Below, one piece after another: positions 45,251 to 53,893 of a stretch of 64,000 nt of DNA. Where the stretch lies: contig NZ_JAUXQZ010000025.1 of NCBI RefSeq assembly GCF_030682035.1, positions 1 to 64,000 on the forward strand, written 5' to 3'. The position numbers and the translations under genes were made by a program. How positions within the stretch are numbered: the stretch's first letter is position 1; every line of letters begins with the position of its first letter. The stretch is from Brevundimonas sp. Its GTDB lineage: Bacteria > Pseudomonadota > Alphaproteobacteria > Caulobacterales > Caulobacteraceae. The notes under the pieces were generated by a model, which saw only the letters and a list, made by a program, of their open reading frames with translations, did not search any database and had not been told where the DNA came from.

Positions 45251-45643
45251 TCAGCGCGCCAGCACGACCACGCAGCCGGCGGCGGCGGCGGCGTCCAGCG
45301 CGCCCGGCTTTTCGATCCGCACCGTGCACCGCCGCACGCGTCCGTCCTTCAGGCAGGCCGTGGCCAGTCGATCGGCGAAGGTCTCGACCAGGCCGACATG
45401 GCCTTCGGCTGTGATGGCGTGAGCCGCCGCGGCCACGGTCTCATAGTTGATGGTGTCAGCCAGACGCTCGACCGGCGCCGGCGTCAACTCCAGCGTGACA
45501 TCGATGACCAGGGTCTGCAGACGCCCCTGTTCGTGGTCGTGCACTCCGATGCCCGCCTCGACGCTCAGGCCGCGCACGAACACGGTCAGGCCCTCACGGC
45601 GCGGGCCGTCAGCGGCGGGGAAGGGCAGGGGGGAAACGGTCAA
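45251..45643 (-). CDS. folB: Dihydroneopterin aldolase
   Basis: A 130-residue FolB-type protein: GLSVEAGIGVHDHEQG (substrate Glu), TINYETVA and the catalytic Lys in VRIEKPGALD. It converts 7,8-dihydroneopterin to 6-hydroxymethyl-dihydropterin in folate synthesis. It starts at TTG 45643, three bases after the SDR stop, with no ATG in reach. Coupling to an SDR with a pteridine-reductase signature fits a pterin-related operon. Confidence 0.93.
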   Translation of the reverse strand: MTVSPLPFPAADGPRREGLTVFVRGLSVEAGIGVHDHEQGRLQTLVIDVTLELTPAPVERLADTINYETVAAAAHAITAEGHVGLVETFADRLATACLKDGRVRRCTVRIEKPGALDAAAAAGCVVVLAR

Positions 45644-45646
45644 GGC

Positions 45647-46417
45647 CTACTCCACAATGTCCGGGGTCTGCCACGCCAGGTGCTGGCCCCCGTCCACGGC
45701 GATCATCTGACCCGTCACCTGCCCGGCGTCCACCAGCCAGCGCACGGCCTCGGCGACGGCCTCGGGACTGCCGGCGCGTTGCAGCGGCGTGGCCCGCGCC
45801 TCGGCCTCGAACTCGCCCGCCGCCTGATGCACCGACGGCAGGGTCGGTCCGGGCCCCACGCCGTTGACGCGAATGCGCGGCGCCAAGGCCTGGGCCATGG
45901 TCCGGGTGGCGACCCACAGGGCGGATTTGGATAGACCGTACGAGAAGAAGCGCGGGTCCGGCTTCAACACCCGCTGGTCCAGAATATTGATGATGGCCGA
46001 GCCGTCCGGCGCCTGGGCCGCGAACACCTGGGCCAGCAGCACCGGCGCCCGCAGATTGACGTCCATATGCACCGCCCAGCTTTCGCCCGTGATGCTGTCC
46101 AGCCGGTCGTCGGAGAACACCGAGGCGTTGTTGACCAGCACCGACAAGGGCCCCAGCGGCTCAACAGCGCGGCCGATCAGTGCGTGGGTCGCGATGACGT
46201 CGGCGAGGTCGGCCGACAGGCAGACGGCGCACCGGCCCAAGGCCTTGATCTCGCCCGCGACGCCCGCGGCCTCGTCCGCCGAGGCGCGATGGTGGATCGC
46301 CACGTCGAATCCGGCGGCGGCCAGCTCGAGACAGATCGCCCGGCCGATGCGCTTCGCTCCGCCGGTGACAAGGGCGGCGCCGCGCCGTTCACCGTTACGG
46401 GCCGGGGCCTCAGTCAA
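45647..46417 (-). CDS. Pteridine-reductase-like SDR
   Basis: A 256-residue SDR whose cofactor loop reads TGGAKRIG. The T-G-x3-R-x-G form is typical of pteridine reductases (PTR1, FolM) and differs from the usual TGxxxGIG. NNASVF and Y-x3-K (SYGLSK) follow, and the end reads VDGGQHL. With folB directly downstream, reduction of dihydropterins such as dihydromonapterin is the best guess. It starts at TTG 46417, overlapping the stop of a 26-residue upstream gene. Confidence 0.85.
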   Translation of the reverse strand: MTEAPARNGERRGAALVTGGAKRIGRAICLELAAAGFDVAIHHRASADEAAGVAGEIKALGRCAVCLSADLADVIATHALIGRAVEPLGPLSVLVNNASVFSDDRLDSITGESWAVHMDVNLRAPVLLAQVFAAQAPDGSAIINILDQRVLKPDPRFFSYGLSKSALWVATRTMAQALAPRIRVNGVGPGPTLPSVHQAAGEFEAEARATPLQRAGSPEAVAEAVRWLVDAGQVTGQMIAVDGGQHLAWQTPDIVE

Positions 46418-46490
46418 CCCGGCCGAACTCGAAATAGTTTATGGCGGCGAAGACGGCGACGAAGCCGAGGATGATGTAGAGGGCCAGCAT
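46410..46490 (-). CDS. 26-residue single-helix membrane peptide
   Basis: This reading frame encodes a 26-residue peptide beginning MLALYIILGFVAVFAA, then INYFEFGRVD. It is one membrane helix with a short acidic tail. A near-perfect ribosome site, AGGAG, lies seven bases before ATG 46490, and the stop overlaps the TTG of the SDR gene by eight bases. Both argue for real translation and coupling. Function is unknown; a leader peptide that only couples translation is possible too. Confidence 0.65.
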   Translation of the reverse strand: MLALYIILGFVAVFAAINYFEFGRVD

Positions 46491-46569
46491 GGAAACGCTC
46501 CTATAGCCCGCCCGCAATAAAGCCCTGCGCCCGGCTGTTCAAGAACGCACGACGGCTTATCGTCGTCCC

Positions 46570-47043
46570 ATGACGACGTGGCGCACCCGGATCGAGCCCT
46601 ACACCCGCCCGCTGTTCTTCGCCTGGTCGCGGATGACCCGCGGTATGACCCTCGGCGTGCGCGGCGTGGCGGTGGACGCCGACGGCCGGGTTTTGCTGGT
46701 GAAACACACCTATCTGCACGGCTGGTGGCTACCCGGCGGGGGCGTCGAGCGCGGTCAGTCCTGCGAGGACGCCCTGATCCGCGAGATGCGCGAGGAGGCC
46801 GGCGTCATCGTCGAGGGCACTCCGGCCCTGATCAGCGTCCACGCCAATGAGCGCCATTTCCGCGGCGACCATGTGCTGGTCTATCACATCGACCGCTTCG
46901 CCCTGACTGACCGCACCAGTCACGGCGAGATCGCGGAGGTGGGGTGGTTCGACCCGGACGTTCTGCCTGATGACACCCACCGCGCGACGCGTGACCGGCT
47001 GGCGGAAATCTTCGGCGGTGCGGACCGCGCGACAAGCTGGTAG
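46570..47043 (+). CDS. Nudix hydrolase
   Basis: A 157-residue Nudix protein. The box reads GGVERGQ, SCEDALIREMREEAGV: the catalytic REMREEAG core is complete, but the first Glu of the box is Gln. A sequence of helix, box and C-terminal strand matches small NDP-X pyrophosphatases. Substrate unknown. ATG 46570 is divergent from the 26-residue peptide gene across about 80 bases. It is followed after nine bases by a DMT-type transporter. Confidence 0.9.
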   Translation: MTTWRTRIEPYTRPLFFAWSRMTRGMTLGVRGVAVDADGRVLLVKHTYLHGWWLPGGGVERGQSCEDALIREMREEAGVIVEGTPALISVHANERHFRGDHVLVYHIDRFALTDRTSHGEIAEVGWFDPDVLPDDTHRATRDRLAEIFGGADRATSW

Positions 47044-47052
47044 CCAGAGCCC

Positions 47053-47499
47053 ATGAACCCCGCCCTCTTCTCCATGATCGCCGTCGTCCTCGCGGGCGGC
47101 GCGACCGCCCTTCAGGCCCCGACCAACGCCAGGCTCATGGGCGCCGTCGGCTCGCCGGTGAACGCCGCCTTTGTCTCGTTCGCCGTCGGCACGGCGGCCC
47201 TGGGGATCGTCGCCATGATCCTGCAGGCGAAACCGGATGTCGCGGCGGCGCGGGTCCTGCCCTGGTACGTCTGGATCGGCGGCCTCTATGGCGCGATCTT
47301 CGTCGTCGCCGCGGCCTGGGGCGTACCGAGGCTCGGCGTCGCCCTGACCATCACCCTGATGGTCGCCGGACAGCTGCTGGTCGGTCTGATCCTCGATCAT
47401 TTCGGCGCCTTTGGCGCGCCGCAGCACCCGATCAGCCTGGGCCGCGCCGCCGGCGTCGCCCTGGTTCTCGCTGGCGTGCTTATGGTCCGCCGCTTCTAG
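47053..47499 (+). CDS. DMT-superfamily membrane protein (DUF606/YdcZ-like)
   Basis: A 148-residue protein with about five hydrophobic helices, beginning MIAVVLAGGATALQAPTNARL, the DUF606 signature with Q-x2-N in helix one, and ending GVALVLAGVLMVRRF. Family members are presumed small-molecule transporters that work as dimers. It lies between the Nudix gene and uvrC, all on the plus strand and closely spaced. Confidence 0.88.
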   Translation: MNPALFSMIAVVLAGGATALQAPTNARLMGAVGSPVNAAFVSFAVGTAALGIVAMILQAKPDVAAARVLPWYVWIGGLYGAIFVVAAAWGVPRLGVALTITLMVAGQLLVGLILDHFGAFGAPQHPISLGRAAGVALVLAGVLMVRRF

Positions 47500-47515
47500 G
47501 CCTATATCGGTCCCG

Positions 47516-49408
47516 ATGACCGAGGAGACCTCGCCAGCCGATTCGCCGACGACCGCCCTGGTCGCGGCCGACCTGATCCGCGACGAGGCGCGGCGGGCGC
47601 CGGACAAGCCGGGCGTCTATCGCATGTATGGCGAGGACGGGACCTGCCTCTATGTCGGCAAGGCGCGCTCCATCAAGAAGCGCATCCTCCAGTATGCGCA
47701 AGGACGGTTCCACACCCAACGCATCGGCCTGATGGTTTCCCTGACCCGGTCGATGGAGCTGGTCATCACAGCCTCCGAGACCGAGGCCCTGCTGCTCGAA
47801 TCCAGCTTCATCAAACAGCTCAAGCCGCGCTTCAACGTGGTGCTGCGCGACGACAAGTCGTTCGCCGAACTGATGATCCGCAAGGACCACCGCGCCCCAC
47901 AGGTCCGCAAGCATCGTGGGGCCCACACGACCCCCGGCGACTATTTCGGCCCCTTCGCCTCGACATGGGCGGTGAACCGGACGCTGAACACCCTGCAGAA
48001 GGCCTTCCTGCTGCGGTCATGCTCGGACAGCGTCTACGAGACCCGCACCCGGCCCTGCATGCTGCACCAGATCAAGCGCTGTTCGGCCCCCTGCACGGGC
48101 CTGATCTCGCTCGAGGACTATGGCGATCTGGTCGAGGAGGCCTCCCTGTTCCTGCGCGGCAAGTCCCGCGCCGTCATCGCCCGCCTGTCCGGCGAGATGA
48201 GCGCCGCCGCCGAGGCCATGGACTACGAACAGGCCGCCCGCGTCCGCGACCGTATCCGCGCCCTTTCCGCCATCTCGATGGAAAACTCCGTCAGCGCCGA
48301 TAGCGTCGCCGAAGCCGACGTTTTCGCCCTGTTCTCCGAGGGCGGTCAGGCCTGCGTCCAGGTCTTCTTCTACCGCGGCGGCCAGAACTGGGGCGGCCGC
48401 GCCTATTTCCCGCGCGTCGACAAGACGGATGCCGACCCGGAAATCCTCGCCGCCTTCCTCGGCCAGTTTTATGAGGACAAGCCGATCCCGCGTCTGGTCC
48501 TGTCCAACGTCCGCCCGCACGAACTGGAGCTGCTGGAAGAGGCCTTCTCGATGAAGGCCGAACGAAAAGTCGAGATCGCCAACCCCCGGCGCGGCGACAA
48601 GCTCAGCCTCGTCGACCATGCCCTGACCAACGCCCGCGAGGCGCTGGGCCGCAAGATGGCCGAGGGGTCGGCCCAGGGTAAAATCCTCGACGAGGTCTGC
48701 GAGTCCTTCGGTCTGGACGCCCGGCCTGAGCGGATCGAGATTTACGACAACGCCCACATCCAGGGCACCAACGCCGTTGGCGGCATGGTGGTGGCCGGGC
48801 CCGAGGGCTTCCAGAAATCGCAGTACCGCAAGTTCAACATCCGCGGCGAGGACCTGACCCCCGGAGACGACTACGGCATGATGCGCGAGGTCATGCGCCG
48901 CCGCTTCGGACGGCTGGTCAAGGAAGAAGACGCCGGAGACGAGGTCGTCCGCCCCGACCTGCTGCTGATCGACGGCGGCACCGGCCAGCTGGCCGAGGTG
49001 CTGGCGGTGCTGGCCGACCTCGGACTGGACGACATCACCGCCGTCGGCGTGGCCAAGGGACCCGACCGCGACGCCGGCAAGGAGCATTTCTTCATGCCCG
49101 GCAAGCCACCCTTCATGCTGCCGCTGAAATCGCCCGCCCTCTATTACATCCAGCGCCTGCGTGACGAGGCCCACCGCTTCGCCAACGGCGCCCACCGCAC
49201 CCGCCGTTCGATGGACATCAAGAAGAACCCGCTCGACGAGATCGAGGGCATCGGCCCGGGCCGCAAGAAGGCCCTGCTGCACGCCTTCGGCTCCGCCAAG
49301 GGCGTCGGCCGCGCCGCAGTGGTCGATCTGGTCAAGGTCGAGGGGATCAACCAGCCGATGGCCGAACGGATTTACGGGTTTTTCCATCCGGCGACGACGC
49401 ATCGCTGA
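47516..49408 (+). CDS. uvrC: Excinuclease ABC subunit C
   Basis: A 630-residue UvrC. The GIY-YIG nuclease domain opens KPGVYRMYGEDGTCLYVGKA; a four-Cys region (LRSCSDSVYE, RPCML, RCSAPC) follows; the UVR domain is MDYEQAARVRDRI; the RNase-H-like second nuclease contains YDNAHIQGTNAVGGMVV and LLLIDGGTGQL; and C-terminal helix-hairpin-helix motifs end it (LDEIEGIGPGRKKALL). It makes both incisions in nucleotide excision repair with UvrAB. ATG 47516 gives the normal N-terminus; the in-frame extension upstream belongs to the transporter region. Confidence 0.97.
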   Translation: MTEETSPADSPTTALVAADLIRDEARRAPDKPGVYRMYGEDGTCLYVGKARSIKKRILQYAQGRFHTQRIGLMVSLTRSMELVITASETEALLLESSFIKQLKPRFNVVLRDDKSFAELMIRKDHRAPQVRKHRGAHTTPGDYFGPFASTWAVNRTLNTLQKAFLLRSCSDSVYETRTRPCMLHQIKRCSAPCTGLISLEDYGDLVEEASLFLRGKSRAVIARLSGEMSAAAEAMDYEQAARVRDRIRALSAISMENSVSADSVAEADVFALFSEGGQACVQVFFYRGGQNWGGRAYFPRVDKTDADPEILAAFLGQFYEDKPIPRLVLSNVRPHELELLEEAFSMKAERKVEIANPRRGDKLSLVDHALTNAREALGRKMAEGSAQGKILDEVCESFGLDARPERIEIYDNAHIQGTNAVGGMVVAGPEGFQKSQYRKFNIRGEDLTPGDDYGMMREVMRRRFGRLVKEEDAGDEVVRPDLLLIDGGTGQLAEVLAVLADLGLDDITAVGVAKGPDRDAGKEHFFMPGKPPFMLPLKSPALYYIQRLRDEAHRFANGAHRTRRSMDIKKNPLDEIEGIGPGRKKALLHAFGSAKGVGRAAVVDLVKVEGINQPMAERIYGFFHPATTHR

Positions 49409-49502
49409 GCCCGTTTCCGGCCCACTTGCGGACTTTGGCCGGAGGTCATTTTCTGGAGGGTTCGCGGGTGTCATCCGCCGTGATGCAAAGCGGGCAAACG
49501 GT

Positions 49503-52349
49503 TCAGAGCAGGGCGGCGATGCTTTGGGCCAGGTCGGAGTTGCGGAACGGCTTCGAAAGAAGGGGGAGCTGGACATCAATCCCCGAATGCTCCGCAAAGC
49601 CCGATACGAGCAGCACGGGAAGGTCTGGCAGCCGGGTCCGCAACGTCGCCGCCAGGTCAACGCCGGTCATTCCCGGCATCAAATGGTCGGTGATGACGAT
49701 GCTCGGACGCAGGCCGCCAGTGATCAAGGACAGGGCTTCTTCGGCAGAGCTGGCTTCCCGCACATCATAGCCCATGTCCACGAGCATATCGGCGGTGCTG
49801 GCCCGGACGAGGTCCTCGTCATCGACCAGCAGGACAGAACCTCTCTGCATGGGCTGCGTCCGTGTCGCAGGAGGCGCGTCCGGACTGGCCACGGCCTCCT
49901 CACTCCGGGGCAACCAGATTTCCACATTGGTGCCAAGCCCGGGGCGACTACGAATACGCAGGTCGCCGCCCAGCTGCTGGACCAGCCCATGCACCATTGA
50001 AAGGCCCAGTCCGGTGCCCTTGCCGACGCCTTTCGTGGAGAAGAAGGGCTCCGTTGCACGGGCCATGGTGGCTTCATCCATGCCCGCACCGGTATCCGCC
50101 ACCGAAACACGGACATAGCGGCCGGGCCGTAGATTGCCGGCGCCGCCGGGCGACACTTCACCCAGCGCGGCTGTCAGGCGCAGAACGCCGACCTCGGCCA
50201 TCGCGTCGCGCGCATTCACCGCCAGATTCAGCAGGGCCATTTCGAGTTGATTGGGATCGGCCTTCGCAGGCGGCAGTCCTGGTTCGATCTCCACCAGCAC
50301 CTTGATCTGCGGCCCGATCGTACTCGAAACGAGATCCGCCATTCCGGCCATCAGCTCTCCGACGTCGACGGCCGTCGCCTGGAGCGGTTGCCGGCGAGCG
50401 AAGGCCAGCAGGCGCTGCACCAGCGTTCGGGCGCGTTCGGCGGATTGAAGCGCGCCGGCGATCAGGCGTTGCTCGCGCTCGCCGCCGACGCTCCGCCGCT
50501 CAAGCATGTCGAGCGCCCCCAGGATCGGGGTCAGCAGGTTGTTGAAGTCATGCGCGACCCCGCCGGTGAGTTGACCCATGGCCTCCATTTTCTGGGCATG
50601 GCGTAGCTGTTCCTCCGCCCGGGCCAGCCTCTCCTGCTCCCGGACCCGCTCGGTGACGTCGTAGACGAATTGATAGGCGCCCACCTGCCGCCCCTCGGCG
50701 TCACGCAGGACATTGTATTTCATCTCATAGGCGTGTCGGGCCCTGCCAGGATCGCCGAACTCGGCCGTCTCGGTGAACTCCTCGCCCCCCAATGCTCGCG
50801 CCCATATGGTCCGGACGGCCTCCTGGTGCTCGGGCTGATCATCGAGGACCCCGACGATCGATTGGCCCACCTGCGGTCTCACGCCGAAAATGCGCTCGAA
50901 CTCGGTGGCGGCCGCCTTGTTGACCGCGAGCCAGCGGAAATCCATATCGACCACCTGCACGAAGGCGTCGGTTCCTTCGACGATATCCGCCAGCAGCTTG
51001 CGCTCGGCTAGGGCTTCGCTCACCCGCCTCTCAAGGTTTGTATTCAGTTCGCGCAGAGTGGCTTCGTCGCGTCGCTGGGCGGTGACATCGGTATGAACGC
51101 CCACCCATTCGAGAATCGACCCGTCGGCGGAGACCGTCGGGATCGCGCGGATCGAAAAAATGCCCCATGTCCGATCATGGCGGAGCAGCCGGTGTTCGAA
51201 GACGAACGGCTTGCGCCCGGCCACCGCTTCCCGCCAGGCGACCACCGTGCCGTCCACATCGTCCGGGTGGACCGCGTCCGACCAGCCGTAACCCTCGTAA
51301 GCTTCTCGCGTCTGCCCGGTCAGGGCGGACCACCCGGGCTGGTCCCCGGTCATCCGACCTTCGGCGTCGTTGGTCCACAGCACCCCTTCGACAGCCCGGA
51401 CAGCCGCCTGGAACCGGCTATTGCTGTCTCGCAACATCGCCGCCGCCCCGACGCGTTCCACATGCGCCCACGACCGCTCGGTGACTTCCGTCAAAAGGGC
51501 CAGGTCGCTGTCCTTCCAGACCCGCGCCACCCTGTCGTGAATGGCCATGAGGGCCACAAGCCGCCCTTCCTTGACCAGCGGCATGCAGATCGTCGCCGTG
51601 ATGCCGATCGACTGGAAGGTCGCGGCTTCCTCCGGGGCCAGCTCCTCCAGATTGTTGTTCACCACCAGCGGTCGACCGGTGCTCAGGTTCTCGACCGCCA
51701 GCTTGCCGAAGTCCGCCAGTTGATAGTGGCCGACGATGCTGGGAGAGCCGGGGGCGCTCCAGTCGCCTCGGATCGTAAATCCGTCCTCGTCGGGATCCAT
51801 GTCGGCATAGGCGCAGCAGGACAGCCGCAGATGCTCCCCCAGCATTCTGGTCGCGTTGAGCAGTATGTCATCCGCCTCGGCCAGATTGGCGGTCGCCCGG
51901 TTGAGGTCGTCGAGGAAACGGAGCCGGGTCTGCTCTTCGGCGAGGCGCTCCGCGCCCTCCCGGAGTTCCGCCTCGGCCCGACGTCGCTCGGAGATGTCTC
52001 TGAGATAGCCGACGAAAAGGCGTTCGCCGCCCAGTTCGGCGTCGGTGATCGTCAGCTCGACGGGAAACTCACGCCCGTCGCGGTGGCGGGCATCGATCTC
52101 GATCCGCTGGCCAATGACATGGGCATCGCCGGTTTTCAGAAACCGGGCCATGCCCTGGTTGTGGGCGTCCCGCAGATGGTCCGGCACCACCATGTCCGCC
52201 ATGGCCGCTCCCACCGCTTCGGCCTGCGACCAGCCGAACGTCTCCTCCGCGCCCCGATTCCACGCGCGGACGGCGCCCGTGACATCGATGACGATGACCG
52301 CGTCCAGCGCCGCATTGATGATGGGTTGAAGCGACTCAAGGCTCGTCAC
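49503..52349 (-). CDS. Multi-PAS/GAF hybrid histidine kinase with receiver domain
   Basis: A 948-residue soluble sensor. Domains in order: PAS (about 8-125; AALDAVIVIDVTGAV), GAF (about 150-300), PAS with PAC (about 315-440; WTNDAEGRMTG), a coiled linker, another PAS (about 460-580), HisKA with GGVAHDFNNLL (H-D-F-N-N type), HATPase (NLAVNARDAM, DTGAGM, GTGLGLSMVHG), and a receiver domain (LLVDDED and VITDHLMPG, phospho-Asp). No membrane segment. GTG 52349 is preferred because GGGGAGA lies four bases upstream; the extension to 52412 reaches into the divergent promoter region. No response regulator is adjacent. The stimulus is unknown; the GAF domain could be a bilin- or light-type sensor, but the usual Cys is not evident. 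Confidence 0.93.
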   Translation of the reverse strand: MTSLESLQPIINAALDAVIVIDVTGAVRAWNRGAEETFGWSQAEAVGAAMADMVVPDHLRDAHNQGMARFLKTGDAHVIGQRIEIDARHRDGREFPVELTITDAELGGERLFVGYLRDISERRRAEAELREGAERLAEEQTRLRFLDDLNRATANLAEADDILLNATRMLGEHLRLSCCAYADMDPDEDGFTIRGDWSAPGSPSIVGHYQLADFGKLAVENLSTGRPLVVNNNLEELAPEEAATFQSIGITATICMPLVKEGRLVALMAIHDRVARVWKDSDLALLTEVTERSWAHVERVGAAAMLRDSNSRFQAAVRAVEGVLWTNDAEGRMTGDQPGWSALTGQTREAYEGYGWSDAVHPDDVDGTVVAWREAVAGRKPFVFEHRLLRHDRTWGIFSIRAIPTVSADGSILEWVGVHTDVTAQRRDEATLRELNTNLERRVSEALAERKLLADIVEGTDAFVQVVDMDFRWLAVNKAAATEFERIFGVRPQVGQSIVGVLDDQPEHQEAVRTIWARALGGEEFTETAEFGDPGRARHAYEMKYNVLRDAEGRQVGAYQFVYDVTERVREQERLARAEEQLRHAQKMEAMGQLTGGVAHDFNNLLTPILGALDMLERRSVGGEREQRLIAGALQSAERARTLVQRLLAFARRQPLQATAVDVGELMAGMADLVSSTIGPQIKVLVEIEPGLPPAKADPNQLEMALLNLAVNARDAMAEVGVLRLTAALGEVSPGGAGNLRPGRYVRVSVADTGAGMDEATMARATEPFFSTKGVGKGTGLGLSMVHGLVQQLGGDLRIRSRPGLGTNVEIWLPRSEEAVASPDAPPATRTQPMQRGSVLLVDDEDLVRASTADMLVDMGYDVREASSAEEALSLITGGLRPSIVITDHLMPGMTGVDLAATLRTRLPDLPVLLVSGFAEHSGIDVQLPLLSKPFRNSDLAQSIAALL

Positions 52350-52495
52350 ACATTCTCCCCACGGACTTGGCTTGTCGGATAACGCTTTTATCCTTCCGGC
52401 GTTGCCGACCAAGGATGCACCGCAGACGGTCCGGCGCGCTTGTGACCGTCTCGTCCCCTCTCCCCCAACGGGTTCTGAATGCCTATACCGACGCC

Positions 52496-53131
52496 ATGAC
52501 CGACGAATCCCGTGACGCCCTGCTCTCCGGCTATCGCCGCTTCCGCGAGGGCCACTGGCCCGAGGCCCGGGCCCAGTATGAGGCGCTCGCCGCTGAGGGC
52601 CAGAAGCCGCACACCCTCGTCGTCGCCTGTTCGGACAGCCGCGCCGATCCGGCCCTGATCTTCGACACCGCGCCGGGCCAGCTGTTCGTCGTCCGCAACG
52701 TCGCCAATCTGGTCCCGCCCTATGAGCCGGACGGCCACCTGCACGGCGTGTCAGCGGCTTTGGAGTTCGGGGTCAAGGTGCTGAACGTCTCGCGCATCAT
52801 GATCATGGGTCACGCCCACTGCGGCGGGGTCAACGCCATGCTCCATGGCGCGCCCGCCGACTGTCAGGACTTCGTCGCTCCCTGGGTGGCGCAGGGCGCG
52901 CCGCTCGTGCGCCGCATCGCCGAGGCATGCGCGCCCGAAGAGGTTGAACAGCTGGCCGAAGAGGCGGTGGTCCGTCTGTCGCTCCAGAACCTGCGCACCT
53001 TCCCCTGGATCGCCGAGCGCGAAGCCGCGGGAACCCTGGCACTCAGCGGCGTCCATTTCGGCATCGCCGATGGGGTGCTGAGGTCGCTGCGCGAGGGCGA
53101 GGGCGAGGGCGAGTTCGTGTCGCTGGCCTAG
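52496..53131 (+). CDS. Beta-class carbonic anhydrase
   Basis: A 211-residue enzyme with the zinc ligands Cys45 (VVACSDSRADP), His106 and Cys109 (GHAHCGG) and the dyad Asp47/Arg49. It interconverts CO2 and bicarbonate in the cytoplasm. ATG 52496 gives the normal N-terminus; an in-frame extension to 52367 is not conserved-looking. It is divergent from the kinase gene. The C-terminus carries a short Glu/Gly repeat. Confidence 0.95.
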   Translation: MTDESRDALLSGYRRFREGHWPEARAQYEALAAEGQKPHTLVVACSDSRADPALIFDTAPGQLFVVRNVANLVPPYEPDGHLHGVSAALEFGVKVLNVSRIMIMGHAHCGGVNAMLHGAPADCQDFVAPWVAQGAPLVRRIAEACAPEEVEQLAEEAVVRLSLQNLRTFPWIAEREAAGTLALSGVHFGIADGVLRSLREGEGEGEFVSLA

Positions 53132-53140
53132 GATTGCAAA

Positions 53141-53161
53141 AAGTAGTGAGATAGACTACTT
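53141..53161. promoter_or_regulatory. Probable operator of the toxin-antitoxin pair
   Basis: AAGTAGT and ACTACTT form a perfect 7-bp inverted repeat with a 7-base spacer, eight bases before the antitoxin ATG and 9 bases after the carbonic anhydrase stop. Phd/YefM antitoxins bind palindromes in this position, so autoregulation is expected. Confidence 0.65.
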
Positions 53162-53168
53162 GGTCTGG

Positions 53169-53414
53169 ATGGACCGGTTCATATCCGCAACGGACGCCAA
53201 TCGGGACTTTTCCAACCTGTTGGGCAAGGTCGCCGCCGGCGAGTCCTTTGTGGTCACATCTCACGGCAGGCCCGTTGCCCGGTTCACGCCCGTGAGGAAG
53301 GATGTGGTGGATCAGGAGGTTGTGGCCGCCCGCCGCGCCCACATCGCCGCCCTGAGGGTCAGACCTCCGAATCAGCCTCGACCCAGACTGTCGCGCGACG
53401 AATTCTACGACTGA
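53169..53414 (+). CDS. Phd/YefM-type antitoxin
   Basis: An 81-residue protein of the Phd/YefM fold: FISATDANRDFSNLLGKVAAGE, then FVVTSHGRPVARFTPV and a charged C-terminal tail that would wrap the toxin. It represses its own operon and neutralises the PIN toxin. ATG 53169 is chosen over TTG 53160. Its stop overlaps the toxin start (TGATG). Confidence 0.92.
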   Translation: MDRFISATDANRDFSNLLGKVAAGESFVVTSHGRPVARFTPVRKDVVDQEVVAARRAHIAALRVRPPNQPRPRLSRDEFYD

Positions 53415-53893
53415 TGCGGTGTGCGCTGGACACCAATATTCTTGTGTACGCCGAGGGGGTGAACGGTCCGGATCGGCAGACTGCGGCGGCGAACCTGCTT
53501 GAACGCCTGGCTTGTGCCGACCTTATCCTGGCCACCCAGACCTTGGGCGAACTCTTCAGCGTTCTCAGGCGCAAGGGCGGATACAGCGGCGCAGAGGCCG
53601 TTGATCTGCTCGGACCCTGGCGGACCGGCTATCGCGTCGTCCCGACCTCGACGGCGCTGTTTGATCGGGCCGTGCGAAACGCGGCGTCCAGCGAGCTGCA
53701 AATCTGGGATTGCATCATCCTGGAAGCCGCCGCCGATGCGGGTTGCAGCCTCCTGCTTTCCGAAGACATGCAGGACGGCTTCGTCTACCGCGGGGTGACC
53801 GTCGCCAATCCGTTTGCGGAACGGCTTCACCCGCTGTTGGCTTCATTGCTCGACACCCTGTCTCAAGACCCCCCGGCCGGAGCGCCCACTTGA
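53414..53893 (+). CDS. vapC: PIN-domain toxin (VapC-like RNase)
   Basis: A 159-residue PIN ribonuclease: the acidic residues Asp6 (ALDTNILVYA), Glu46 (TLGELFSVL), Asp98 (IWDCIILEAA) and Asp118 (LLSEDMQDG) are all present, so it should be active. It cleaves specific RNAs when the antitoxin is degraded. Its stop codon overlaps the TTG start of pgsA (TTGA), so transcription and perhaps translation run on into a phospholipid-synthesis gene. Confidence 0.92.
   Translation: MRCALDTNILVYAEGVNGPDRQTAAANLLERLACADLILATQTLGELFSVLRRKGGYSGAEAVDLLGPWRTGYRVVPTSTALFDRAVRNAASSELQIWDCIILEAAADAGCSLLLSEDMQDGFVYRGVTVANPFAERLHPLLASLLDTLSQDPPAGAPT

Noticed and set aside
48017..49660. 547-codon minus-strand frame opposite uvrC
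   Set aside because: Shadow of uvrC, which is complete and conserved from end to end.
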